A stretch of DNA of 18,288 bases from JBLHHI01 sp047614125 (GTDB lineage: Bacteria; Bacteroidota; Bacteroidia; NS11-12g; UBA9320), in assembly GCA_047614125.1 (NCBI GenBank), contig JBLHHI010000063.1, positions 1 to 18,288 on the forward strand, in the 5' to 3' direction. Shown here in pieces: positions 7,077 through 15,145 of this stretch (positions within the stretch are counted from its first letter, which is position 1; every line of letters starts with the position of its first letter). The notes beneath the pieces were generated by a model, which ran no database searches, was not told the origin of the DNA, and saw only the letters and a program-made list of their open reading frames with translations. The translations under genes were made by a program, and so were the position numbers.

Positions 7077-9368
7077 ATGAAATTTATAGTTAAAACTTTT
7101 TTTTGGGTCGCCGTCTTTATGGCTGGATCCATGTCATCTCAAGCCCAGATAAGCGGAAAGGTGATGATACAAACTACCGAAAATGCCTATCCAGCCAACG
7201 ATGCTTACATCCGTTGTATTTCAACCGATGAAGTTGTGATTGCCAACGAAAATGGAGAATTTATGATGCCCGAATGCGCAAAGGGCATGGGGGTTATTAT
7301 CGCCCACGTTTCGGCAAAACTTGATACGTTCTTCATTGATGAAACCATCAAAGATGGGCATGTCTTTTATTTAAGCTCGGGCAATGAGCTCACCACAGCC
7401 ACGGTAGAGAGCAAGCGCCAAACGTATGGCATTAGTTCGCTCGACGCTAAAACCACCATCAACCTAGGCGAACGTGAGTTTCAAAAGGCCGCATGTTGCA
7501 ATCTGTCGGAAAGTTTTGAAAATGCTCCAGCCATCGATGTTAGCTTTGGAGATGCACTTACTGGAACTCGGCAAATCAAGATGCTTGGATTGGATGGAGT
7601 GTATACCATGATGAGCCGGGAATTTATGCCAGGAATTCGTGGAATTAACAGCTATTATGGAATGAGCTTTGTTCCGGCTGCTTGGATTGATGGAATTCAA
7701 ATTACCAAAGGAGCGGGTAGTGTGGTAAATGGCTACGAAAGCATGGCCGGACAAATTAACTTGGAGCTTAAAAAACCCTATGGCAAAGAAGTTCGAATGT
7801 TTGATCAATTTGTTTCTGAATCGGGGAGGAGCGAAACGGACTTGATGGCCAATTTCGACTTGAACTCTAAACTTGCAACCTCGGTTTTTATTCGATCCGC
7901 CTTTCGACCAACTTCCATGGATCGGAATTCTGATGGCTTCCTAGACAATCCTTTAGAGCAGAAATTTCAGGCAATGAATCGCTGGCAGTTTAACTCCACT
8001 AAGGGCTATGAAGGCCAGTTTTCTATGACTTATACCAACGATCATAAAGAAGGGGGGCAAACCAGCTTCGTAGATGACAGCGATCCAGCTGCCTACGGAA
8101 TTGACATTAATAATGAGCAATTTGATGTTTGGGCAAAATTGGGCAAGACGTTTAAAGACAAGCCCTATCAAAGCTTTGGCAGCCAATATGGATTCAGTAC
8201 CTCATCCATCAACTCTACATACGGAAACAGTGCGCAATCCACACATTATAAGGCATTGGGCAAAACATATTATGTAAACGTTATGTTCCAATCCATCCTT
8301 AAAACAACCCTTCATAATTATAAAATGGGCGTTTCTGCCCTCCACGATGATTTACAGGAAACGTATCAAACAAAAAGCTACGATCGAAATGAAAGCGTGA
8401 TTGGTGCCTTTGGGGAATATACGTTCAGTCCCAACCACGATTTCGACCTTGTTTTAGGGGCTCGTACGGATTACAACTCCATTTATGGTATGTCGGTTAC
8501 ACCGAGAATACACATAAAAAAACGTTTAAACAAAGATAAAACTACCATCCGCTTATCGAGCGGCATGGGACGAAGAACGGCCAACATTTACGCCGAACAC
8601 CAATACATCTTTGCTTCTGCAAGAGTCATCAGCATCGATTCAACTGAAGCCAATTCTGCCTATGGTTTGAAGCAAGAAGTGAGTATTAACAGCGGAATTA
8701 GCTTGAATCACAAATTCAAATTCTTGTTATTTCCTGCTGAACTCATCACAGATTTCTTTTATACGCAATTCTTTAATGAAGTAGTAGTAGATCGAGAAGC
8801 AAGCAATACTATTTTGCCTGGCCCTGGGCCCTTTTTTAATGAGGCCAGGTTTTACAATATGGAAAACGGAACCAAGGCTAAAAGCTTCCAAATACAGCTC
8901 GACGTACAGCCCCGAAGAAGAACAGAACTTAGGTTTGCCTACAGAATGTTTGATGTTACTACGGATTACAAAAACTATGGCACGCTTCAAAAGCCTTTTG
9001 TAGCCAAGCATCGCGGCTTTATTAACGTAACCCAAAGTACGAGAAACAAGTGGCAGTTTTCCTCAACATTTCAAATCTATGGCCCCCAGCGAGTTGCCGG
9101 TGGTCAAATGGTGGATGAACTGTATGTTTCGGAGCAAACCCCGGTCTTTACCCTGCTTAATTTTCAGGTCAGTAAGGACTTTAAAAAGAACATATCGGCG
9201 TATATTGGCGTTGAAAACATATTAAATTATCGGCAGGATAACCCAATTATTGGTGCAAACACTCCATTTGCAACTAATTTTGATGCATCGATGGTTTGGG
9301 GACCGATTTTTGGAAGAATGGTATACGGAGGTTTTAGATGGAGAATTAAACGTCCTGAAAAAGCGTAA
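7077..9368 (+). CDS. TonB-dependent outer-membrane receptor, putative metal type
   Basis: A 763-residue outer-membrane beta-barrel receptor, driven by TonB from the inner membrane. A signal peptide (1 to about 24, cleavage near SQAQ) is followed by a carboxypeptidase-regulatory-like beta sandwich (ISGKVMIQ... about 25-105), the plug (about 115-235) and the barrel to the C-terminus (VYGGFRWRI). The plug contains KAACCNLSESFE (138-149), GTRQIKMLGLDGVY (163-176) and ITKGAGSVVNGYESMAGQIN (209-228). The CCNLSESFE wording marks a Bacteroidota receptor subgroup that I recall next to HMA-domain proteins, and the HMA gene follows 54 bp downstream. The Cys pair could hold a soft metal during passage. 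Copper is the likeliest substrate by context, but other metals or a chelate are possible. Confidence 0.88.
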   Translation: MKFIVKTFFWVAVFMAGSMSSQAQISGKVMIQTTENAYPANDAYIRCISTDEVVIANENGEFMMPECAKGMGVIIAHVSAKLDTFFIDETIKDGHVFYLSSGNELTTATVESKRQTYGISSLDAKTTINLGEREFQKAACCNLSESFENAPAIDVSFGDALTGTRQIKMLGLDGVYTMMSREFMPGIRGINSYYGMSFVPAAWIDGIQITKGAGSVVNGYESMAGQINLELKKPYGKEVRMFDQFVSESGRSETDLMANFDLNSKLATSVFIRSAFRPTSMDRNSDGFLDNPLEQKFQAMNRWQFNSTKGYEGQFSMTYTNDHKEGGQTSFVDDSDPAAYGIDINNEQFDVWAKLGKTFKDKPYQSFGSQYGFSTSSINSTYGNSAQSTHYKALGKTYYVNVMFQSILKTTLHNYKMGVSALHDDLQETYQTKSYDRNESVIGAFGEYTFSPNHDFDLVLGARTDYNSIYGMSVTPRIHIKKRLNKDKTTIRLSSGMGRRTANIYAEHQYIFASARVISIDSTEANSAYGLKQEVSINSGISLNHKFKFLLFPAELITDFFYTQFFNEVVVDREASNTILPGPGPFFNEARFYNMENGTKAKSFQIQLDVQPRRRTELRFAYRMFDVTTDYKNYGTLQKPFVAKHRGFINVTQSTRNKWQFSSTFQIYGPQRVAGGQMVDELYVSEQTPVFTLLNFQVSKDFKKNISAYIGVENILNYRQDNPIIGANTPFATNFDASMVWGPIFGRMVYGGFRWRIKRPEKA

Positions 9369-9422
9369 TAATACGTACAACACGAATCTCCAAATTTTAA
9401 GAAATTATTAATAGAACATAAA

Positions 9423-9749
9423 ATGAAAAAGAAATTAGTACTGCTGACACTATCAGCAATCATTTTCACCACAGCTTTTGCTAAGGTACTCACCACAACT
9501 TTTAAGGTAGAAGGCCAATGCGGCGAATGCAAAGAGCGCATCGAAGCGGCTTTAGATGCAGAAGGAGTAATCTTTGCCGAATGGGACGTCGATTCGAAGC
9601 TTTTGACGGTTAAGTACAACAACAAAAAAATAAGCTTGGATGACGTGCACGCTAAAATCAGTGCTGCGGGGTATTCAACGTCAAAGGTTAAGGCAAACCC
9701 AACGGCAGAAAAACTGCTTCCGGGGTGTTGTCAACCTGGAGGACATTAA
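9423..9749 (+). CDS. Exported heavy-metal-associated (HMA) domain protein
   Basis: A 108-residue protein with a clear signal peptide (MKKKLVLLTLSAIIFTTAFA, residues 1-20). One HMA ferredoxin-like domain spans about 23-90: the metal loop is GQCGECKERIE (31-41, C33 and C36), followed by AEWDVDSKLLTVKYN and the second helix DDVHAKISAAGY. The usual Met/Thr before CxxC is replaced by Gly-Gln. A C-terminal tail ends LPGCCQPGGH (99-108), adding a Cys pair and a His. The same tail type (LPGCCQ) occurs, as I recall, in flavobacterial HMA proteins beside TonB receptors. It probably binds Cu(I) or another soft metal in the periplasm and passes it to or from the receptor system. GGAGG near its 3' end may serve the next gene. 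Confidence 0.88.
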   Translation: MKKKLVLLTLSAIIFTTAFAKVLTTTFKVEGQCGECKERIEAALDAEGVIFAEWDVDSKLLTVKYNNKKISLDDVHAKISAAGYSTSKVKANPTAEKLLPGCCQPGGH

Positions 9750-9754
9750 GGTAA

Positions 9755-9985
9755 ATGAGCAATTTGCCCAACCCTGAGGTGCTAAAACAAATAGTAACCG
9801 TTAAAATGCCTTTTGGAAGATTTGAGGGAAGATTGCTCTGCGATCTTCCCATTTCTTATTTGGAGTGGTTTAAGCGCAAAGGAGGTTTTCCGAAAGGAAG
9901 CCTCGGAGTTCAATTGGATACCGTATACGAGATTAAGTTGAATGGCTTGGATGAGATCATCTACAAGCTTAAAAAGTTGAAGTAA
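9755..9985 (+). CDS. DUF3820 family protein
   Basis: A 76-residue soluble protein that fits the length and wording of DUF3820: MPFGRFEGRLLCDLPISYLEWFKRKG at about residues 18-43, with the conserved [MF]PFG-[RK]-[YF]-x-G-R-x-L-x-DLP-x-x-Y-L-x-WF pattern. The function of the family is not known to me beyond a loose link to quorum-sensing-regulated genes in the Pfam name. The ATG is 5 bp after the HMA stop and GGAGG (9739-9743) lies 11 bp before it, one of the few Shine-Dalgarno-like sites here, so it is likely cotranslated with the HMA gene. It may be part of the metal locus only by position. It ends in KLKKLK. Confidence 0.85.
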   Translation: MSNLPNPEVLKQIVTVKMPFGRFEGRLLCDLPISYLEWFKRKGGFPKGSLGVQLDTVYEIKLNGLDEIIYKLKKLK

Positions 9986-10536
9986 TTTGTTAATAATCAA
10001 ATGGTTATTATTTAATTCTCCGACGATGATTTGGCTGATCTAAACAGTAGAATCTAGCTGGGAATTAATCCCATCAACACAATTCCTTCCAAGACTAAAA
10101 CATTGGATTGCGAAACTTGAAATACATCCAAACCACGAGAATACTTCGAGCAATAATCAAAAACGTATAGGTTCTAAAGTCTTTTAAAATTACTACCAAT
10201 TAGCCAATAAGGGAGCCCAATATGGCCATGAGTAATCCAGCCAAGCTCACCATGGGCTCGTCGAAAATTACGTCCGGAAGCATTGACTTTTGTTTGAGTT
10301 CCGGAGCAAGGGCAAAACCCAAACTGCCAAAGGTTAAATAGGCGGCTAAGTAAGTCATTGAGTTCGCCATACTATTACTTTTTTAATGCAAGCAATACTC
10401 GCATATTTTATGAATATATAAAAGTAGGAAGTAAATACGCAGCCATTGTAAGATGCATCGGCAGAAATGAGCCAACCTAAAATTCTGTTAATTTCGAACA
10501 ACCGAATTTGATCATTCATCAAGTACATCCTCTTCC
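9986..10536. other. Intergenic region of about 550 bp, mostly without intact genes
   Basis: This stretch separates the + strand metal locus from the - strand protease, so transcripts converge here. It holds the interrupted membrane-protein frame described separately (10095-10370). Just after the DUF3820 stop is a weak AT-rich hairpin (TAATAATC 9991-9998 with GGTTATTA 10003-10010, one wobble), and TGGGA/TCCCA at 10059-10073 is another small one; neither is a convincing terminator. In 10371-10536 only very short frames exist and no terminator for the protease gene is obvious. Confidence 0.6.
10095..10370 (-). pseudogene. Small membrane protein gene interrupted by an in-frame TAA
   Basis: The - strand frame from ATG (10368-10370) encodes 56 residues: a first hydrophobic segment (TYLAAYLTFGSLGFALA), a polar loop (PELKQKSMLPDVIFDEPM) and a second segment (VSLAGLLMAILGSLIG), then TAA at 10200-10202. 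The same frame continues for 34 more codons to TAG at 10095-10097, reading LVVILKDFRTYTFLIIARSI and LVVWMYFKFRNPMF. That part completes the second helix, adds a charged turn and supplies a third hydrophobic helix, then a basic end. Read through, it is a coherent 90-residue protein with three membrane segments plus the stop. I do not recognise the family. A recent nonsense mutation, a sequencing error, or a genuine 56-residue protein are the alternatives. Confidence 0.55.
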
Positions 10537-13500
10537 TTAATACAGCAAGAGAACTGTTTCATCAATGAGCACAGCATTTCCATTAATGTCGGTGCCCGTT
10601 ATTCTGAAAGGATAAACTCCGCTTTGAACTCGAACTCCTTTCTTTTTTCCATCCCATTTCTCTAATTGATCTGTTGTCTCAAAAAGTATTTCGCCCCAGC
10701 GCGTATAAACCACCAACCTATACTCAATTAGACCTCTCGAAACCACACCAAAACCATCGTTCAAACCGTCGTTATCGGGCGTGAATGCGTTTGGATAAAA
10801 CAAAATGAATACTTCATCAACCCGCACTGATAGCACCAAGGTATCTGGACAACCATATTCGTTGCCAGCAATGAGCATAACAGCATAGAATCCTGTGTCG
10901 GCGTATTCATGCTCTGTGTTCACGTCCGCACTCTGTGTTCCATCACCAAAATCCCACATAAAAATATTTGCATCATCCGACAAATTTTGGAAGGTAAAAA
11001 ATGGGTTGATGTAATCTGCATTTATTGGGTCAAATATGAAACTGGCGCGCGGATGAGGAACAATTTCTAAATAATCCATTTGAATCAAGGAATCCCTACA
11101 ACCCAATACATCTTCAACTTCTAGTTTAATGGTATAGAAACCTGGATCGGCATAGCCATGACTTGGATTGGGTAGAGCTGAAGAAGAACCGTCACCAAAG
11201 TCCCAATTTAAGGACTTAACGCCAACGGAGCCAACGGATGATGTAAAGTTCACCAAGCGATCTGTACAATAAGGTGAAGGATTGATTGAAAAGTTGACGA
11301 TTGGAAGTGAATTTACAACCAAGGTAAAGTTATCTTGGTTTGGTGTGCTGCAATTATCCGTGAGTGTTCCGATGAATAATGTTGTTTGTAATGGATTTAC
11401 CAGCTTGCTAACTCCGCTTCCCAACCCTTCATTCCACAACACTTTGTATGCGCTTGGGATACCCCCAGAAAACGTAGGTTTGATATCAAAGCTTTGTCCA
11501 TAACATATGGAGTCATCCTCCGGAAATATGATTTTTAAAGGATCTCGTACTCGAATCAAATGTGAGTCATCACCCGGCTTCGGGGTGCAACCATCCGAAA
11601 CGGCTAGCTGAACGATTTCTTCTGTTTGGATTTTTTTTGTAAAGGTTTCCAGCTTACCGGCTCCAAGGTTCCAGTTGTAGGTATAGCTTGTAGTTTTTCC
11701 TCCTGTAACATCTACAGCAAAGTTTACAATTTCGCCATAGCATGAGGTGTCTTGGGCAAGAATTATCACTTTCAAAGAATCCAAAACTTCCACATAAATA
11801 CTGGCCTTTGGCTCAAAGGCGCTGCAGCCATCTCGCAAGGTGACTTCAAAACTTTGAGATTTTAATGGTTGTACCGTTTGTTTGCTGTTTGAGGGCGTAG
11901 CATAACTCCACACGTAAATGTGGTTTCCGAGTTTTCCGCCATTGGTAGTAGTAATTAGGTCAACAAAAGTGCCGTAACAAATCGTTGTGTCTTTGTTTAA
12001 TGCTATTGATAGAGAATCGCGGAGTTCAATCGTATAAAATGCCGTATCATTGGTATTTGTGCATCCATCCGAAAAGGCAATCCAATAGAAATGTTTGCCG
12101 GAGCCAACGGGAGCTACCGACATGGTAAAGCTTTGAGAAGGCCCTGCACTTGTTCCTGTGCTGGATGTGTACACAAAATCACCCAATCCGCCCTTAGGAG
12201 TTAAAGTTAGTGTTGTTGTGGTACCTTGGCAAAGTAAGGTGTCGGAGCTTTGTGTGTATGTTAAAGAATCCCGAACAAAAAACCGAAAAGAAATGGTATC
12301 CGTTTGCTGTGTACAGCCGTCTTGTATTGTAACAAATATGGTGGTGTCTGATGCAAAATTTGTTTGCCAAGGGTTGATGGATGTATTAAAAGGAAGCCAA
12401 GTAAATGTATAGTCTGATTGCATTCCGCCAGTTGCAGATGCTACCAAGATGACGTCTTCCAAGTAACACAGTGTTACATCGTTCATAGGCAGCAATTTCA
12501 ATGAATCCAAAACGGTGATTTTGATGGAATCATATAAAAAGTTTTTCATGCACTCATCTGCAAAAATAAGGTAGATCACCGTGTCTCGAGTGGCAACAAA
12601 TGAAATGGAGCTATCGCCTTTCGACCCATTCCAGACATAGCTGTAATCTTGCTTACTTCCACCACTTCCAACAGCTTTAACGGTTACTAAACTCTTGTAG
12701 CACACCGTTGTATCCGGACTAAGAGAAAGTTGTAAAGTTGGTCGGTAGCTGGTGAATTTTGCTTTAAAACCTGAGCCTTCCACATACGGGTCTGAGAAGT
12801 GGGTAATGGTAATTGCCCCCGAGGTGAAAAGTATTGGGTTGCCACCTTTAGGAAGGTTTTGGCCGGTATAACCTCCAATGAGCTTACCGGAAGTATTATA
12901 TCCATCATACACATAAATCGAGTCGTATCCATCCTCGTAATCGAATTCTTGAAATACCAAAACACAGCTGTCGCTTCCAGCGAAATCTACCGTTAAGGTA
13001 TCCCTTTTCACTGCTTCATAATCCAATTCGCCGCCATTGTCGTAAATAAAACCGTTGCATGCGTGCACTGTATTCCATGTGCCGAATGGAAGAAGAATTC
13101 CACTACAAATGTCGCGCAGAGAGTCGTACTGAATGTACTTCGCTTTGAGCATGGTATCTTTCGATCCGAAAAAGCAGCCGTTGACAACGAGCTTAACGCT
13201 GTGCGGACCAGTTGATGCATATGTATGGCTTGGATTAGGGGCTGTTGAAGTGTTTCCATCACCAAAACTCCACAGATAGCTGTTGGCGTTAACCGACTTG
13301 TTGAAAAACTGTACCAGCTGATTCGTGAAACAATATAAGGTATCTGCAACAAAATTGGCCTGCACCGAAGAGCTGTCGTACTCGCTTCCAACTCCAACAG
13401 CGTACCAAGCATTGGTTGTGGCAATTACTTCTTTGCTGCAGGAGCCGTACAAATCAACCGCCGATTGAATGGCGTAATATCTGGCCTCTGCATAATTCGA

Positions 13501-15051
13501 ACTTCGGGTTAAATAGGTTGTTAAGTTTCGGTACGCTATTTGACCTGCCTTATGAATCCCCAAACTATCAACCGAATAGGTAGACCCGTTGTCGTTGGTG
13601 CCACTTCCACCTTCTGTGAGTAAGTAGAACCAAAAATTCTGAACCCCACTGTTGGTATGAACGCCACCGTTGTCTCCAGACCCCGTTCGCCAATACGTTC
13701 CTTTATACGTATCAGGATCGCCATGTGTATTGGGGTTGGCCATGTTTCTAATTCCATTTCCGCTGGTAATAATATCCTCACCAATGCGCCAGTTAAACTG
13801 GGTGGAATCGGCGTAAAACTCAATGGCATTTCCAAAGATGTCACTAAAAGATTCGTTGAGGGCACCGCTTTCGTACGAGTAAATTAAACCGGCTGTGTTG
13901 GTTGTTACTGCGTGCGAAACCTCATGCCCGCAAACGTCTAAACTGGTGAGGGGAAGAACACTGCTTCCATTGCCATCGCCATACGTCATTACTGAACCAT
14001 TCCAAAAGGCATTCGAATAGTTCGAGCCATAATGAACATATGATCTAATTTTGGCCCCTTTGTCGTCGAAGCTATTCCTATTGAAGGTATTCTTGAAGTA
14101 ATCATACGTCATTTCAGCTCCATAATGCGCATCGGTGGCTGTTTCATCTAAGTTAGTGTTGTAATTATTCCAGTAATTATCGGAATCGGTAAAGTCAACC
14201 GCAGCACTGTAATTTGAACCCTTTTTCATATCGTAGGTTTCAATGCCATTGCCACGCCCAGTTTCGCGCAAACGATAGGACGTTGGGCCAGTGCTATCAG
14301 TAGTTATGGGCTTTACACCTCTATATTTGGTGTTGGCCGAACCTTGAACATCGGCGATGTGCAAAAGATCTTCTTCGGCCCAAACCTCACCATTCACGGC
14401 ATTGATGTATATGTCTTTGCGAATAAGAGGACTGTCTGCATTAATTTCAAAAACGTAACACAACACAGGCGCTAGTTTGAAGTCAAAATTTTGAGCGCAA
14501 TATACGAGCGTGCCTTCTGGGAAATAGGTCGCATTTGAATCGTTCTTCCATAACTTTAAAACGATCTCTTCTTGTGGGTCATGCCATTTAAAACTTAGTG
14601 CAGCGCTATGCTCCAAGGCCGTATTTCGGGCTTTGGTTTTTGACCATTCTATTTCAGAATCGACCGGCTTGTAAATTACTCCATTTATGCTGGCCAACTT
14701 GTTATTAAAGTAGTGCGCTACCACCTCGCTTCCGACTACTTTATGGTGAGCATGGAAATGATAATATCTGATGTGAACATAGCCAATGGCGTCTATATGG
14801 CTGGATTTAATTACTAGGCTATCCAACTTGTTAAATTGCATGTTCTCCGTCATATAAACCATTAAATCAACGGATGGTAACATATCGATGGATGAGAACG
14901 CAACATGAAAACGAATCCCTTGCTCCGTTTCAAAACGAAGATGCTGAGAAGATGTTTGAGCAAAGGCATTCCCTGAATAAACAAGGGCTGTGAGTGAAAA
15001 GATCGATCCAAGTATCCTTGAAAATCTAAAGGTATTTATTCGTAGCTGCAT
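10537..15051 (-). CDS. Secreted M4 (thermolysin-like) metalloprotease, multidomain, T9SS type B cargo
   Basis: A 1504-residue extracellular zinc protease (numbered from the ATG at 15051). Signal peptide 1-31 (AFA/Q) and a thermolysin-type propeptide to about 230 come first. The M4 domain (about 235-555) has zinc ligands H376 and H380 with catalytic E377 (GHEVSHAV), third ligand E400 (GALNESFSD) and active-site H465 (GGVHTNSG); the spacings of 20 and 65 residues equal those of thermolysin. Then come a PKD domain (about 564-640), a CUB domain (about 648-769), six Ig-like repeats (about 774-1248), two PKD domains (1249-1413, each with WDFGDG) and a type B sorting domain (1414-1504: FYPNAFTPDNDGLND, YTRWGE, YPFRITGTD). 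It is probably exported by T9SS and left at the surface. A longer frame starts at TTG 15099 but the promoter lies inside that extension. Confidence 0.93.
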   Translation of the reverse strand: MQLRINTFRFSRILGSIFSLTALVYSGNAFAQTSSQHLRFETEQGIRFHVAFSSIDMLPSVDLMVYMTENMQFNKLDSLVIKSSHIDAIGYVHIRYYHFHAHHKVVGSEVVAHYFNNKLASINGVIYKPVDSEIEWSKTKARNTALEHSAALSFKWHDPQEEIVLKLWKNDSNATYFPEGTLVYCAQNFDFKLAPVLCYVFEINADSPLIRKDIYINAVNGEVWAEEDLLHIADVQGSANTKYRGVKPITTDSTGPTSYRLRETGRGNGIETYDMKKGSNYSAAVDFTDSDNYWNNYNTNLDETATDAHYGAEMTYDYFKNTFNRNSFDDKGAKIRSYVHYGSNYSNAFWNGSVMTYGDGNGSSVLPLTSLDVCGHEVSHAVTTNTAGLIYSYESGALNESFSDIFGNAIEFYADSTQFNWRIGEDIITSGNGIRNMANPNTHGDPDTYKGTYWRTGSGDNGGVHTNSGVQNFWFYLLTEGGSGTNDNGSTYSVDSLGIHKAGQIAYRNLTTYLTRSSNYAEARYYAIQSAVDLYGSCSKEVIATTNAWYAVGVGSEYDSSSVQANFVADTLYCFTNQLVQFFNKSVNANSYLWSFGDGNTSTAPNPSHTYASTGPHSVKLVVNGCFFGSKDTMLKAKYIQYDSLRDICSGILLPFGTWNTVHACNGFIYDNGGELDYEAVKRDTLTVDFAGSDSCVLVFQEFDYEDGYDSIYVYDGYNTSGKLIGGYTGQNLPKGGNPILFTSGAITITHFSDPYVEGSGFKAKFTSYRPTLQLSLSPDTTVCYKSLVTVKAVGSGGSKQDYSYVWNGSKGDSSISFVATRDTVIYLIFADECMKNFLYDSIKITVLDSLKLLPMNDVTLCYLEDVILVASATGGMQSDYTFTWLPFNTSINPWQTNFASDTTIFVTIQDGCTQQTDTISFRFFVRDSLTYTQSSDTLLCQGTTTTLTLTPKGGLGDFVYTSSTGTSAGPSQSFTMSVAPVGSGKHFYWIAFSDGCTNTNDTAFYTIELRDSLSIALNKDTTICYGTFVDLITTTNGGKLGNHIYVWSYATPSNSKQTVQPLKSQSFEVTLRDGCSAFEPKASIYVEVLDSLKVIILAQDTSCYGEIVNFAVDVTGGKTTSYTYNWNLGAGKLETFTKKIQTEEIVQLAVSDGCTPKPGDDSHLIRVRDPLKIIFPEDDSICYGQSFDIKPTFSGGIPSAYKVLWNEGLGSGVSKLVNPLQTTLFIGTLTDNCSTPNQDNFTLVVNSLPIVNFSINPSPYCTDRLVNFTSSVGSVGVKSLNWDFGDGSSSALPNPSHGYADPGFYTIKLEVEDVLGCRDSLIQMDYLEIVPHPRASFIFDPINADYINPFFTFQNLSDDANIFMWDFGDGTQSADVNTEHEYADTGFYAVMLIAGNEYGCPDTLVLSVRVDEVFILFYPNAFTPDNDGLNDGFGVVSRGLIEYRLVVYTRWGEILFETTDQLEKWDGKKKGVRVQSGVYPFRITGTDINGNAVLIDETVLLLY
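11308..12732 (-). repeat. Six tandem ~79-residue Cys-paired repeats in the protease
   Basis: Protein-level repeats with first Cys at residues 784, 862, 941, 1025, 1104 and 1183 and second Cys at 834, 913, 997, 1076, 1155 and 1234 (numbering from 15051). The period is 78-79 residues apart from one unit of 84. Each unit reads roughly DTxxCYG, GG about 12 residues later, a Y-x-W strand (less clear in unit 3), then xDGC and a closing V-[LR]-D-S-L linker. They look like beta-sandwich (Ig-like) adhesive or spacer domains. The DNA copies have diverged, so this is an old duplication. Confidence 0.8.
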
Positions 15052-15066
15052 AGGTTGCTTTCCATC

Positions 15067-15099
15067 CAAAGATAATGAGATATATTTGAAATTTGCCAA
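15067..15099 (-). promoter_or_regulatory. Promoter of the M4 protease gene
   Basis: On the - strand TTGG (15096-15099) is followed after 21 nt by TATCTTTG (15067-15074), an exact TAnnTTTG -7 box. Transcription should start near 15062, leaving a leader of roughly 11 nt before ATG 15051. The TTG at 15097-15099 that opens the longer frame is thus the -33 box and not a start codon. Confidence 0.7.
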
Positions 15100-15145
15100 G
15101 CCGAACTTATGAGTCTTTAAGAACCAAAAGGTTGTCTAGATTCAT

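Noticed and set aside
9991..10010. Hairpin after DUF3820 as an intrinsic terminator
   Set aside because: The stem is almost all A-T with a wobble and lacks a proper T-run, so it is mentioned only as a weak structure.
10371..10536. Possible small genes between the broken membrane-protein frame and the protease
   Set aside because: Only frames of fewer than about 20 codons were found, with no recognisable start signals or composition.
11308..12732. Regular spacing of repeats as a CRISPR-like or DNA satellite array
   Set aside because: The repetition is at protein level, the units are about 237 bp, diverged, and lie within one open frame.
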